Made by a program: the position numbers and the translations under genes | Notes under the pieces: model-generated | What the model saw: the letters and a program-made list of their open reading frames with translations, nothing else | Databases searched by the model: none | Told to the model about the DNA's origin: nothing | Shown here: positions 44,573 to 53,284 of the stretch, in pieces | How positions within the stretch are numbered: the stretch's first letter is position 1 | Layout of the letters: every line of letters begins with the position of its first letter | NCBI GenBank assembly: GCA_964236535.1 | Contig: CAXSEF010000008.1 | Location: 1-64,000, forward strand | Source: CAXSEF01 sp964236535 | Lineage (GTDB): Bacteria; Pseudomonadota; Alphaproteobacteria; Acetobacterales; Acetobacteraceae | DNA: 64,000 bases | Direction of reading: 5' to 3'

Positions 44573-46096
44573 ATGGATCTTCCCCTGCTCTACAGCGGCA
44601 CCGACTGGGACTTCGGCACGCTCAGCCGGTCTTACGACGCGATCGAACGCATCGCCGTCGACGAGCTGGGACTGGAGCTGTACCCGAACCGGATCGAGGT
44701 CATCACCTCCGAGCAGATGCTCGACGTCTACACCGCCCACGGCATGCCCCTGAGCTATCGACACTGGTCATACGGCAAGCGCTTCCTGCAGCACGAAAAC
44801 AGCTACCGGCGTGGCTATACGAGCCTGGCCTACGAAGTCGTCATCAACTCGAGTCCGTGCATTTCCTACCTGATGGAAGAAAACACCGCGACCATGCAGG
44901 CGCTGGTGATCGCGCATGCGGCATTCGGCCACAACCACTTCTTCCGCAACAACCACCTGTTCAGGCAGTGGACCGAGGCGTCCGGAATCCTGGATTACCT
45001 CGAGTTCGCCCGCAGCTACATCGCGGGATGCGAGGACAGCCACGGAGTCGCCGCGGTCGAGCGGGTTCTCGACGCCGCGCACAGCCTGTCCCGCCACGGC
45101 GTGCACCGCCATGGCGGCAGCCGGCCGATGAACCTCAAGGCCGAGCAGAAACGCGAGCGCGAACGCCAGGAATACGACGAACGCATGTTCGACGACCTGT
45201 GGCGCACGCTGCCGGGTGCGAAGCCGAACCCCAGCGTCGACAAGATCGGCGAACGTCGGCGGCGACTCGGCCTGCCGGAGGAAAACCTGCTCTATTTCCT
45301 GGAAAAATCCTCCCCCAAGCTCCAGTCCTGGGAGCGGGAGATCATCCGCATCGTGCGGCTCATCGCGCAGTACTTCTACCCGCAGCCGCAGGTCAAGCTG
45401 ATGAACGAGGGCTGCGCCACCTGGGTGCATCAGCGGATCATGACCCGGCTGCACGAGACCGGACGGATCGACGACGCCGCGTTCCTCGAGACGCTGCACT
45501 CCACCAGCAACGTCATCATGCAGCCAGGCTTCGACCACCCTGCCGGCGGCCCCGGCTTCAATCCCTACGCACTCGGCTACGCGATGATGACCGACATCGC
45601 CAGGATCTGCGAGCAGCCGACCGCCGAGGATCGCCAGTGGTTCCCGGACATCGCCGGCAACAGCGACGCGATCGGCACGCTGCGGCACGCCTGGGCCAAC
45701 TACCGGGACGAGAGCTTCGTGCTGCAGTTCCTCTCCCCCAAGGTCATCCGCGACTTCCGCATGTTCAGGCTGCTGGATGCGACCGCGGAGCCGACCCTGC
45801 TGGTCGACGCCATCCACGACGACGAAGGCTACCGTACCATCCGGCGCAGCCTCGCCCGGTCCTACGATCCGGGAATCAACGACGCGGACGTGCAGGTGGT
45901 GGATGTGGACCTGTCCGGCGACCGCCGCCTGATGCTGCAGCACCGCACGCAAGCCGGGCAGCTGCTGGCGCAAAAGGACGCCGAGGCGACGCTGCGTCAG
46001 CTTGCCACGTTGTGGGGCTACGAGGTCCGGCTGCAGGAAGTCGATGCGCAGAGCGAAGCCGTGCTGGCAACGCATTCCGCAAATCCACCTCGGTAG
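44573..46096 (+). CDS. SpoVR family protein (YcgB-like)
   Basis: 507 residues. Family motifs are DWDFGTLSRSYDAIERIA, MPLSYRHWSYGKRF, the metal-like HAAFGHNHFFRNNHLF, YPQPQVKLMNEGCATWVHQRIM and NPYALGYAMMTDIARICE. SpoVR takes part in spore cortex formation in Bacillus; in non-sporulating proteobacteria it accompanies PrkA and YeaH. The gene lies 144 bases after yeaH and completes the set. Confidence 0.95.
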   Translation: MDLPLLYSGTDWDFGTLSRSYDAIERIAVDELGLELYPNRIEVITSEQMLDVYTAHGMPLSYRHWSYGKRFLQHENSYRRGYTSLAYEVVINSSPCISYLMEENTATMQALVIAHAAFGHNHFFRNNHLFRQWTEASGILDYLEFARSYIAGCEDSHGVAAVERVLDAAHSLSRHGVHRHGGSRPMNLKAEQKRERERQEYDERMFDDLWRTLPGAKPNPSVDKIGERRRRLGLPEENLLYFLEKSSPKLQSWEREIIRIVRLIAQYFYPQPQVKLMNEGCATWVHQRIMTRLHETGRIDDAAFLETLHSTSNVIMQPGFDHPAGGPGFNPYALGYAMMTDIARICEQPTAEDRQWFPDIAGNSDAIGTLRHAWANYRDESFVLQFLSPKVIRDFRMFRLLDATAEPTLLVDAIHDDEGYRTIRRSLARSYDPGINDADVQVVDVDLSGDRRLMLQHRTQAGQLLAQKDAEATLRQLATLWGYEVRLQEVDAQSEAVLATHSANPPR

Positions 46097-46102
46097 GCCT
46101 GA

Positions 46103-46155
46103 AGCAGGCGTCCGGCGACGGCCGCTGCAGCGAACCCGACCGGGTTCGGCCTGCT
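46103..46155 (+). terminator. Two-part hairpin after spoVR
   Basis: Inner stem CGAACCC/GGGTTCG (46131-46137 with 46142-46148, four-base loop) enclosed by AGCAGGC/GCCTGCT (46103-46109 with 46149-46155). It begins seven bases after the spoVR stop. There is no T tract, so it may be a Rho-dependent or stabilising structure. Confidence 0.5.
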
Positions 46156-46193
46156 CCCGATGCCGGCGTGCCCACACGAGGCCCAGGTGTTCG

Positions 46194-46424
46194 TCACGCC
46201 CTCCAGACAATGCGCGGATGCACGCAATTGCCGGCTCGATAGACCGCGGAACAGGCCGGTGCGAAACGCGGCCGGGCCTGCGTCGGCGTGACTGCCATCG
46301 GCACGGCGGCTGCGGACGGCCGGACCGCGCCTGGCAGGGCCGGACCGGGACTGCGCGCCAGAATCGCCCCGCCAACAATCAGCCCACCAACCAAGGCGCC
46401 TCGACACGCGAGCATCGTCTGCAT
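46194..46424 (-). CDS. Small predicted secreted or membrane-anchored protein
   Basis: 76 residues from the ATG at 46424, with GGGGAG six bases upstream, a strong site for this genome. MQTMLACRGALVGGLIVGGAILARSPGPALPG looks like a short basic start plus one hydrophobic stretch, either a signal peptide or an anchor. The C-terminal third has two cysteines (FAPACSAVYRAGNCVHPR) that could form a disulfide outside the cytoplasm. No family recognised. It converges on spoVR. Support is ribosome-binding site plus signal pattern only. Confidence 0.5.
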   Translation of the reverse strand: MQTMLACRGALVGGLIVGGAILARSPGPALPGAVRPSAAAVPMAVTPTQARPRFAPACSAVYRAGNCVHPRIVWRA

Positions 46425-46530
46425 ATCCACTCCCCACAAGGACCGGGTCAGACGTTAACCTGTTTGCGGAACAAAGCAAGAACGTAAAACTGGCTTGCAC
46501 GGCTGGCCCGCATGTCTTGCGATCAGCGCC

Positions 46531-46772
46531 GTTGTGGCAGCGGCCCAGGGCATTGACCTGCAAGCAGGCAAAGCTGGGCTCTCCCTCCGTCCGCATTCCA
46601 ATGACCCAGGCGGGTCACCGGACCCTTGCGCGGGCTGCGCCCAGACCCGCCAACGGCCGGAGGCATTGGGAAACCCCGTCCTTGAGCAAACGGATTCCAA
46701 AGGCTAGGCCTTTGGCGGGGTCCAGAGGCAGAGCCTCTGGCCTTGCTTGCCCAGCCGGTCATTGCTCAAGGC
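46531..46772 (-). repeat. Dispersed hairpin repeat, long form (copy 6)
   Basis: The most complete minus-strand copy: GTTGTGGCAGCGGCCC end, GCATTGACCTGCAAGCAGG, CAAAGCTGGGCTCTCCC, GGTCACCGGACCCTTGCGC, CCGTCCTTGAGCAAACGG, CCAAAGGCTAGGCCTTTGG, CAGAGCCTCTGGCC and CCGGTCATTGCTCAAGGCC. The last element overlaps the rnhA stop codon (46766-46768), which falls in the TGAGC motif. Confidence 0.85.
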
Positions 46773-47317
46773 CGCCGGTCTCGGTCGACCCTCCCGGACA
46801 GCGATAGCCGGGCCAGTGTCGCCAGACCATCCACCCGCTCGTTCATCGTGTTCCCGGAATGGCCGCGCACCCAGCGCCATTCGACCTGGTGCTTCGCCGC
46901 GACATCCAGCAGCCGCCGCCAGAGATCCATGTTCTTCACCGGGTCGCCGGCCGCGTTGCGCCATCCCCTGCGCACCCAGCCGCTACTCCAGCGCGTGACA
47001 CCGTTGCGCACATACTCGCTGTCGGTATGCACGACCACCCGGCACGACCGCGTCAGCGCCTCCAGTGCCGCCGCCGCCGCCGTCAGTTCCATCCGGTTGT
47101 TCGTCGTGGCCGGCTCCGCCCCGCTCAGCTCCCGCTCCCGCCCGCCCGAGACCAGCACCGCCGCCCAGCCGCCCGGCCCCGGATTGGGCTTGCAGCCGCC
47201 ATCGGTCCAGATTTCCACGATTAGGGTCTCGGCGGCCGAACCTGCGTCTGCGGGATCGCCGCCAATCCCCTCCGTCGCCGCCGCATCCCTGCCGTCGTCA
47301 TCGACGCCGCCGCTCAT
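46766..47317 (-). CDS. rnhA: Ribonuclease HI
   Basis: 183 residues from the ATG at 47317; removes RNA from RNA-DNA hybrids. Catalytic motifs: IWTDGGCKPNPGPGGWA (first Asp), NNRMELTAAAAAL (Glu), VVVHTDSEYVRNG (Asp) and the last Asp in MNERVDGLA, with WVRGHSG. An extra ~30-residue acidic N-terminus precedes the fold. Four-base overlap (ATGA) with thrB. The TGA is shared with the end of repeat copy 6. Confidence 0.95.
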   Translation of the reverse strand: MSGGVDDDGRDAAATEGIGGDPADAGSAAETLIVEIWTDGGCKPNPGPGGWAAVLVSGGRERELSGAEPATTNNRMELTAAAAALEALTRSCRVVVHTDSEYVRNGVTRWSSGWVRRGWRNAAGDPVKNMDLWRRLLDVAAKHQVEWRWVRGHSGNTMNERVDGLATLARLSLSGRVDRDRRP

Positions 47318-48312
47318 CCGTGCAGCCCGTACGACGACGCCTGCGCCCCCAGGTGGAACCGCAGGCGGCGCAGGTAGGGCAGGGGGTCCTTGCGCACCAC
47401 CAGCGCGCCCGGCGGCGTGTTCAGCCAGTCGTACAGCCGGGTCAGCAGGAAGCGGAGCGCGGCACCCTGGCACAGCACCGCGAACGCCGCCCGTTCCGCG
47501 TCCAGCAGCGGCCGCACGGACTCGTAGCCGCCAAGCAGCGCCTCGACCTGCGCGCGACCAAGCTGCGCCGTATGGACCTCGTCCTCGGCCTCGAAGCACC
47601 ACGCGTTCACGCAGACCGCCAGGTCGTAGGCCAGCACGTCCGTCGCCGCGAAATAGAAGTCGATCAGCCCCGAAACCTGCCCGTCCAGGAAGAACACGTT
47701 GTCGGGAAACAGGTCGGCGTGGATATGTCCGCGCGGCAGCCCTGCATCCGGGCGGGCCGCCCCGCCGGGCCACCCGTCGAGGATGCGGGCAAGGGCCACC
47801 TCGATCTCGTCGCCAAGACCGGGCTGCACCTCGTCGGCGCGGGCGCGACACCGCCCCAGCAACGGTGCCCAGGCATGCGGACCCAGCGCATTCGCGCGCT
47901 CGCCCGCGTAGCCGGCTGCGGCACGATGCAGCCCCGCCAGTGCCGCACCGAGCCTGGCGCAATGCTCCACCAGCACGTGGCGCGGCCACACGCCCGGCAG
48001 GAAGGTGGTGATCGCCGCGTGCCGCGAGCACAGCCGGCGCAGGGCGGCGCCATCGCGGGCCCGTACCGGAAGCGGGCAGGCGATCCCGCGTGCCGCCAGA
48101 TGTTCCATCAGGCCGAGGAACCACGGCAGCTCGGCCGGATCGACCCGCCGCTCGTAGAGCGTCAGGATGAAGTCGCCGGCGGTGGTGCGAAGCTGGAAGT
48201 TGCTGTTCTCCACCCCTTCGGCAATGCCGCGGAACGCCACCAGGGTGCCCAGGTCATACTCGCCGAGGAACCGCGTCAGCGCGTCGTCCGAGACGTCGGT
48301 ATAGACAGCCAC
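47314..48312 (-). CDS. thrB: Homoserine kinase
   Basis: 332 residues from the GTG at 48312. This is the aminoglycoside phosphotransferase-fold ThrB of alphaproteobacteria: VAVYTDVSDDALTRFLGEYDLG, GIAEGVENSNFQLRTTAG, catalytic GHIHADLFPDNVFF, and LIDFYFAATDVLAYDLAVC. It phosphorylates L-homoserine in threonine synthesis. The order ispH-thrB-rnhA is common in this group. Confidence 0.93.
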   Translation of the reverse strand: MAVYTDVSDDALTRFLGEYDLGTLVAFRGIAEGVENSNFQLRTTAGDFILTLYERRVDPAELPWFLGLMEHLAARGIACPLPVRARDGAALRRLCSRHAAITTFLPGVWPRHVLVEHCARLGAALAGLHRAAAGYAGERANALGPHAWAPLLGRCRARADEVQPGLGDEIEVALARILDGWPGGAARPDAGLPRGHIHADLFPDNVFFLDGQVSGLIDFYFAATDVLAYDLAVCVNAWCFEAEDEVHTAQLGRAQVEALLGGYESVRPLLDAERAAFAVLCQGAALRFLLTRLYDWLNTPPGALVVRKDPLPYLRRLRFHLGAQASSYGLHG

Positions 48313-48341
48313 CCGGCCCCGCTCCTCCGCCCTCCTGCGGC

Positions 48342-49451
48342 CTAGGCCAGCGGCGCCGGGAGCCGGAACGTCACATGCTCCTCGACAACGCGTCGCTCCT
48401 CGATTTCCAGCGACCAGCGCAGGGCGAGCGCGGCAAGCATCTCCTGCACCAGCGCCTCCGGGGCGGAGGCACCGGCGGTGATGCCCAGCGTCTGCACCCC
48501 GTCCAGGATGGACCAGTCCATCTCGCGCACCCGCGGCACCAGCACCGAGCGCCCCGCCCCGGACCGCTCGGCAACCTCGCGCAGCCGCTGCGAATTCGAC
48601 GAGTTCGGGCTGCCGATGACAATCACCAGGTCGCAGCCCGGCGCCACCGCCTTGACCGCCTGCTGCCGGTTTGTCGTGGCGTAGCAGATGTCCTCGCGTT
48701 TCGGCCCCTCGATCAGCGGGAACCGCGTGCGCAGCACCTCGACGATCTCGGCGGTATCGTCGACCGACAGCGTGGTCTGCGTGATGAACGCGAGCATCGA
48801 TGGCGCAGCCGGCTGCACGCTGCGCGCCTCCCCGGCATCCTGCACCAGCGTCACCGCACCGGCAGGGAGCTGCCCCATGGTGCCGACGACCTCCGGATGC
48901 CCGGCATGCCCGATCATGAGGATGTGCCGCTGCTCCGGGCCGCCGCCCGCGAAATGGCGTTCCGCCTCGCGATGCACCTTGCTGACCAGCGGGCAGGTGG
49001 CGTCCAGGTAGGCAAGGTTGCGCCGCTGCGCCTCGGCCGGCACCGATTTCGGCACCCCGTGCGCGGAGAACACCACGTGCGCGTTGGCCGGCACCTCGTC
49101 CAGCTCCTCGACGAACACCGCGCCCTGCGCCTCGAGCTGCTCCACGACAGTGCGGTTGTGCACGATCTCGTGGCGGACATAGACCGGCGCGCCGTAGGTC
49201 TTCAGCGCCTCCTCCACCACCCGGATCGCCCGGTCGACGCCGGCGCAGAAACCCCGCGGGCCGGCCAGCAGCACCCGCAGCAGCGGCAGGGCCGCCGGAC
49301 CGCCCGACGCCCGATTGTCGGATGAGGCCGCCGGGAGCATCATCACACCCGCGGCACCAGGCGCCGCCGCAACGCCAGGTGTCCCCGTCCATGTGCCGGC
49401 GGGCGCCGCCCACTCGGAGCCGTGGATGTTTGAAGTGCCCATGTCGACCAT
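48342..49451 (-). CDS. ispH: 4-hydroxy-3-methylbut-2-enyl diphosphate reductase
   Basis: Last enzyme of the MEP isoprenoid pathway, a [4Fe-4S] reductase giving IPP and DMAPP. Cluster cysteines in LAGPRGFCAGVDRA, LDATCPLVSK and REDICYATTNR; HEIVHN and the catalytic TQTTLS segment are present. From the ATG at 49451 (GGAG upstream) it has 369 residues, with a ~50-residue Ala/Gly-rich N-terminal extension; ATGs at 49442 and 49343 are alternatives. It lies 29 bases upstream of thrB. Confidence 0.94.
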   Translation of the reverse strand: MVDMGTSNIHGSEWAAPAGTWTGTPGVAAAPGAAGVMMLPAASSDNRASGGPAALPLLRVLLAGPRGFCAGVDRAIRVVEEALKTYGAPVYVRHEIVHNRTVVEQLEAQGAVFVEELDEVPANAHVVFSAHGVPKSVPAEAQRRNLAYLDATCPLVSKVHREAERHFAGGGPEQRHILMIGHAGHPEVVGTMGQLPAGAVTLVQDAGEARSVQPAAPSMLAFITQTTLSVDDTAEIVEVLRTRFPLIEGPKREDICYATTNRQQAVKAVAPGCDLVIVIGSPNSSNSQRLREVAERSGAGRSVLVPRVREMDWSILDGVQTLGITAGASAPEALVQEMLAALALRWSLEIEERRVVEEHVTFRLPAPLA

Positions 49452-49641
49452 GTGTTCCGCTCTCCGAAGCCTGCGCCGCGACACAAGGACGCGGCCCGCT
49501 CTGCCCTCCATAGACCGCCTTGCGCCACCTGTCCCGTTCTCAGGGCTCATCGCCGCACGGCCGCCGCGGCGCACGGCGACGCCGGTCCGGCGGCTCGGCC
49601 TCGCGACCATCCTCCACCCGCGGCAGGCGGCGCTGCGTGTC

Positions 49642-50178
49642 GTGGCCCGGCGGCGCGGAACGCTCGCCGCAGCGCTGGCCTGCACGGCGGTGCTCGCCGG
49701 CTGCGGTTCGGACGATCCCAACGAATTCCCGCCGGCGTGCCCGGCCGCCTCGATCCTGGCCGACGGCGCCGACCTCACCAGGAACGACGGGCACGGCTTC
49801 GACATCACAAACGTCGTGCTCGACGGACGAATGACCGGGCTGCAGGGCAAATGCCGGCGTTCGGAGGACCACAAGACGCTCGATGCCGAACTGCGGGTCG
49901 GCATGGACCTGACGCGTGGACCGTCTGCCGCCGGGCGCACCGCGGCTGTCCCCTACTTCGTGGCGGTCTCGCGCGACGATCGTATCCTGGACAAGCGGGT
50001 CCTCACGATCAACGTCACCTTTCCTGCGAACACCGACCGCCTGCATGTCGACGGCGAGCCGGTGATGCTCGCATTTCCCACGCCGAAGGGCGTGATCGGC
50101 CCGAACTACAAGATCGTGGTCGGGTTCCAGCTCACGCCCCAGGAACTTGCGGCAAATCGGAGGCGAGGTCCGCGTTGA
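49642..50178 (+). CDS. Predicted lipoprotein of unknown function
   Basis: 178 residues from the GTG at 49642, giving a compact signal peptide ARRRGTLAAALACTAVLAGC with lipobox LAGC. A longer frame exists but would bury the signal. The mature part has a PACPAASILADGADLTRND segment, KCRRSEDH and a beta-rich GVIGPNYKIVVGFQLTPQEL end. Proteins of this type are conserved in related bacteria as I recall, without known function. It is divergent from ispH and lies 76 bases ahead of the GcvH-like gene on the same strand. Confidence 0.75.
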   Translation: MARRRGTLAAALACTAVLAGCGSDDPNEFPPACPAASILADGADLTRNDGHGFDITNVVLDGRMTGLQGKCRRSEDHKTLDAELRVGMDLTRGPSAAGRTAAVPYFVAVSRDDRILDKRVLTINVTFPANTDRLHVDGEPVMLAFPTPKGVIGPNYKIVVGFQLTPQELAANRRRGPR

Positions 50179-50254
50179 CCAAGCCGCCACGATCCGTGCT
50201 GCGCGCCGGCCGCGGCCCGGTGCACCGGGCCTGCTGCATGGAGGAGCGACGGTC

Positions 50255-50632
50255 ATGACGGAGACACGGTTCACGCGCGAACATCTCTGGGTCCGGCTTG
50301 AGGATGACGGCACCGCGACCGTCGGAATGACCGAGCACGGCCAGGACAGCCTGGGCGAGGTGATGTTCGTCGAGCTGCCCGAACTGCACCGCGACCTGGT
50401 CGAAGGCGAGTCGTGCGCCGTCGTCGAAGGCAGTGCCGGGCCCGCGGACATGTTCTCGCCGCTCACCGGAACGGTGTCGGAGGTGAACGAGCTGGTCGTC
50501 GATGACCCGGGTCTGCTGAATCGTGACGCCGAGGGCGAAGCCTGGCTGTTCCGCCTCGAGCTCGACGACGAGGAGGGCTTCGAGACCCTTCTCGACGACC
50601 AGAGCTACGAGAGCTTCATCGAAACCCTGTAG
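50255..50632 (+). CDS. GcvH-like protein lacking the lipoyl lysine
   Basis: 125 residues from the ATG at 50255 (GGAGGA upstream). The fold of the glycine cleavage H protein is clear: FTREHLWVRLEDDGTATVGMTEHGQDSLGEVMFVELPE, then SPLTGTVSEVNELVVDDPGLLN and AWLFRLELDD. In E. coli GcvH the lipoylated lysine lies in ESVKAASDIYAP; here the aligned stretch is EGSAGPADMFSP, with Ala at about position 61. It cannot be lipoylated there, so a classical H-protein role is unlikely. No gcvT or gcvP is nearby. A lipoate-transfer or moonlighting role is possible. Confidence 0.85.
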   Translation: MTETRFTREHLWVRLEDDGTATVGMTEHGQDSLGEVMFVELPELHRDLVEGESCAVVEGSAGPADMFSPLTGTVSEVNELVVDDPGLLNRDAEGEAWLFRLELDDEEGFETLLDDQSYESFIETL

Positions 50633-50661
50633 CACTCCGCGGAGTTCGATCCGAACCGCTC

Positions 50662-50827
50662 CGGCAAGCAAGGCCAGAGGCTCTGCCTCTGGACTCCGCC
50701 AAAGGCCGGGCCTTTGGAATCCATTTGCTTGAGGAGGGGTTTCCAAAGACCCCAGGCCTTTGGCGGGTCTGGGCAGAGCCCAGCCTTGCTTGGCTTACAG
50801 GTCGATGCCGGGGGCCGCTGCCATGAC
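50662..50827 (+). repeat. Dispersed hairpin repeat, short form (copy 7)
   Basis: GGCAAGCAAGGCCAGAGGCTC opening, CCAAAGGCCGGGCCTTTGG, TTGCTTGAGGAGGGGTTTCC, GGCGGGTCTGGGC, and end TCGATGCCGGGGGCCGCTG. It lacks the internal AAGGTTCCGC module. It lies between the GcvH-like gene and the F0 operon, whose genes converge on it. Confidence 0.85.
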
Positions 50828-50845
50828 TAGGCGCACCTCCGCCGC

Positions 50846-51355
50846 TCAGGCCGCCCGCCGCGCCAGCGCCTGCGGCAAGCCGGAAATCGCGCGGTCGACC
50901 AGCGCCGTATCGCCCTGCGCGTCCAGGCGTTCGGCGATCACCGCCGCGGCGGCACGGGTCGCGACGTCGATCGCCGCCAGCCGGACCTCGGACAGGGCAG
51001 CCTTTTCCGCGGCGCCGATGCGTTCCACCGCCATCCGCTCCCGGCGCCGTCCCGCCGCCTCGGCATCGACATGGGCCTGCGCGGTCACCCGGGCCGCCTC
51101 CGCCTTCGCCTGCTCCAGCAGCGTCACGGCTTCGGCCGACGCGGCCTCCCGCTCAGCCTGGGCGTTGCGCAGCATGGTCTCCGCCTCGGCACGCAACCGG
51201 GCCGCCTCGTCGAGCTCGCGGCGGATCGCCGCCGCCCGTGCGTCAAGCGTCCCGACGAGCGCGGACCACAGCCTGCGGGCGGCGAGGATCACGAACAGCA
51301 CAAAGGCGATGGCAACCCAGGTCCGGGGATTGCTGAAGAACCGTTCGTCGTGCAT
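50846..51355 (-). CDS. atpF: F0F1 ATP synthase subunit b
   Basis: 169 residues from the ATG at 51355; an in-frame ATG at 51400 is an alternative. One N-terminal membrane helix (WVAIAFVLFVILAARRLW), then a long Ala/Glu/Arg-rich coiled coil forming the peripheral stalk that holds F1. Last gene of the F0 operon and partner of b'. Confidence 0.93.
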   Translation of the reverse strand: MHDERFFSNPRTWVAIAFVLFVILAARRLWSALVGTLDARAAAIRRELDEAARLRAEAETMLRNAQAEREAASAEAVTLLEQAKAEAARVTAQAHVDAEAAGRRRERMAVERIGAAEKAALSEVRLAAIDVATRAAAAVIAERLDAQGDTALVDRAISGLPQALARRAA

Positions 51356-51502
51356 CTCGCCTGATCCTTGCTGTCCGTCCGGACTTCCGGCCCGACTCAT
51401 GTTGCGGCTGTCCGGACGGCGCACCGCACAGGTCACGCGACTGCCGGCTCGTCGACGCAGCACCTGGCGAGCCGTCGTGCGTCCTGCCGGAAATGCGCCG
51501 GG

Positions 51503-52141
51503 TCAGGCCACCAGTGCGCGTTCCCGAAGAACACGATCTGTCGCGGTCTGAACCGCCGCCTCGTCAGGCGCCTGGCTGGTCAGGCGCTGAACCACCAGGC
51601 CGGCCGTCGTCACCGCGATCTCCCGCAGCGCGCCCATCGCCTGGCTGCGAGCCTGGGCGATCTGCCGTTCGGCGGCATCGAGCTGGGCGTCGAGACGGGC
51701 ATTGCTCTCCGCCGCCGCCGCCGCCGCCTGGGTCTTCGCGGCCTGGTTGGCAGCGTCCACCGCAGCTCGTGCACCGGCCTGCGCCGACTGTCGTGCGTGA
51801 AGCAGCTCCCGCACGGCCGCGTCGGCATGGAGCTTTGCCGAATGGGCCGCGTGGAGGTCGTTCGCGATCGAGCTCTGCCGCGTCGCGATCACGGCTCCCA
51901 TCATCGGCAGCACCCAGCGCGCGCACAGGACATAGAACGCCGCGAAGATGATGGCGCCCCAGACCACCTGCGACAGCAGCAGGGGATTGCCGAAATCAAG
52001 CTGCGGCATGCCCTTGTGCTGGGTGTCCTGCGCCAGTGCGGCCTGGCTCGATCCAGACATCCCGCTGCCGACCAGCACGGCGGAGACCATGACGGCAACC
52101 CCGACCACGCGGCGGCCCGACACGCGCATCATCTGCCCCAC
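51503..52141 (-). CDS. atpG: F0F1 ATP synthase subunit b'
   Basis: 212 residues. A hydrophobic, signal-like N-terminus (MMRVSGRRVVGVAVMVSAVLVGS) is followed by MPQLDFGNPLLLSQVVWGAIIFAAFYVLCARWVLP, the membrane anchor typical of b', then a long Ala/Gln-rich coiled coil. b and b' together form the heterodimeric stalk of photosynthetic and many alpha-proteobacterial synthases. The ~30-residue leader before LDFGNP is longer than in most relatives. Gene symbols for b' vary (atpF2, atpG, atpX). Confidence 0.9.
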   Translation of the reverse strand: MGQMMRVSGRRVVGVAVMVSAVLVGSGMSGSSQAALAQDTQHKGMPQLDFGNPLLLSQVVWGAIIFAAFYVLCARWVLPMMGAVIATRQSSIANDLHAAHSAKLHADAAVRELLHARQSAQAGARAAVDAANQAAKTQAAAAAAESNARLDAQLDAAERQIAQARSQAMGALREIAVTTAGLVVQRLTSQAPDEAAVQTATDRVLRERALVA

Positions 52142-52154
52142 GCGTCGCGTCGTC

Positions 52155-52379
52155 TCAGGTGAACAGGATCAGGAACGCGATCAGCAGAGCGAACAACGCC
52201 ACCGCCTCCGTCAGCGCGAACCCCAGGATGCCCATCGGGAACACGATGTTGCGGGAGGACGGGTTGCGGGCCACCGAGGTGATCAGCGAGGCGAAAATGT
52301 TGCCGATGCCGATGCCGACGCCGGCAAGTGCGATGACGGCCAGACCGGCTCCGAGAGACTTTGCGGCGACTGGATCCAT
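52155..52379 (-). CDS. atpE: F0F1 ATP synthase subunit c
   Basis: 74 residues, two helices with the polar loop ARNPSSRN. The Gly-rich first helix is GVGIGIGNIFASL; the proton-binding glutamate is in FALTEAVALFALLIAF (about E58). It forms the c-ring. Thirteen bases upstream of atpG. Confidence 0.97.
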   Translation of the reverse strand: MDPVAAKSLGAGLAVIALAGVGIGIGNIFASLITSVARNPSSRNIVFPMGILGFALTEAVALFALLIAFLILFT

Positions 52380-52467
52380 AAAAACGTTCCTTCCTGGTGG
52401 GACTGCAGTGGTGGCGGCGGGTGGATGAAGCGATGTGGTCGGCAGAGGCTCTGCCGGCCACTCGATG

Positions 52468-53226
52468 TCAGTGCAGGTGCACGGCGTCGTGCAGGTAGAT
52501 GCACGTCAGGATGGCGAACACATAGGCCTGCAGGGCGGCGACGAAGAACTCGAAGCCCATCAGCACGACGTTGATCACGACGGGACCGACGGCGAGCGCG
52601 TCGCCCAGAATGGACGCGCCGCCCAGCATGACCGTGAAGGTGGCGAACACCTCCAGCATCACGTGTCCGGCGACCATGTTGGCGAAAAGTCGGATCGACA
52701 GGCTTACCGGCCGCGACAGGTAGGAGATCACCTCGATCGGGATGATCAGGGGCGCAAGCAGCTTCGGCGCCCCCTCGGGCATGAAGTAGGTGGTGAAAAA
52801 CCGGTGCCCGTTCTCGCGGATCGCCACGATCGTGACGAACACGATCACCATCAGCGCCAACGCCCCGGTCACCGCGATGTGGCTGGTGTAGGTGAACGCG
52901 TAGGGAAACAGCCCGAGCACGTTGCCCATGAGCACGAAGAAGAACAGGGTGAAGGCGAACGGGAAGAACCGCACGCCCTCCGGCCCGATCTGGTCTACGG
53001 CCAGGCGGTAGCAGAACTCGTAGCAGAGCTCGGCAGCAGCCTGCAGCCGACCGGGCACGAGTCGGGCAGGCCTCGCACCATAGTACATCAGCGCCAGCAC
53101 CAGCACCGAACCGATGACCATGAAGAGATTGGACTGGGTGAAATTGACCGAGCCGCCGACCGCCCTCAGGACAGGATGCAGCTGGAATTGCCCAAGTGCG
53201 TCGATCGTCGGTTCGCCAGCGGCCAC
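52468..53226 (-). CDS. atpB: F0F1 ATP synthase subunit a
   Basis: 252 residues, five to six membrane helices. The essential arginine is in SLSIRLFANMVAGH (about R179), and FEFFVAALQAYVFAILTCIYL is the conserved last helix. With the c-ring it forms the proton half-channels. Follows atpI across a 117-base gap that holds a short tandem repeat. Confidence 0.97.
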   Translation of the reverse strand: MAAGEPTIDALGQFQLHPVLRAVGGSVNFTQSNLFMVIGSVLVLALMYYGARPARLVPGRLQAAAELCYEFCYRLAVDQIGPEGVRFFPFAFTLFFFVLMGNVLGLFPYAFTYTSHIAVTGALALMVIVFVTIVAIRENGHRFFTTYFMPEGAPKLLAPLIIPIEVISYLSRPVSLSIRLFANMVAGHVMLEVFATFTVMLGGASILGDALAVGPVVINVVLMGFEFFVAALQAYVFAILTCIYLHDAVHLH

Positions 53227-53284
53227 AGCTCAGTTCCTTTCGCTCCAGGCCAGCACAGCCCACCTGTCTCCGCGGAGCGTTCGC

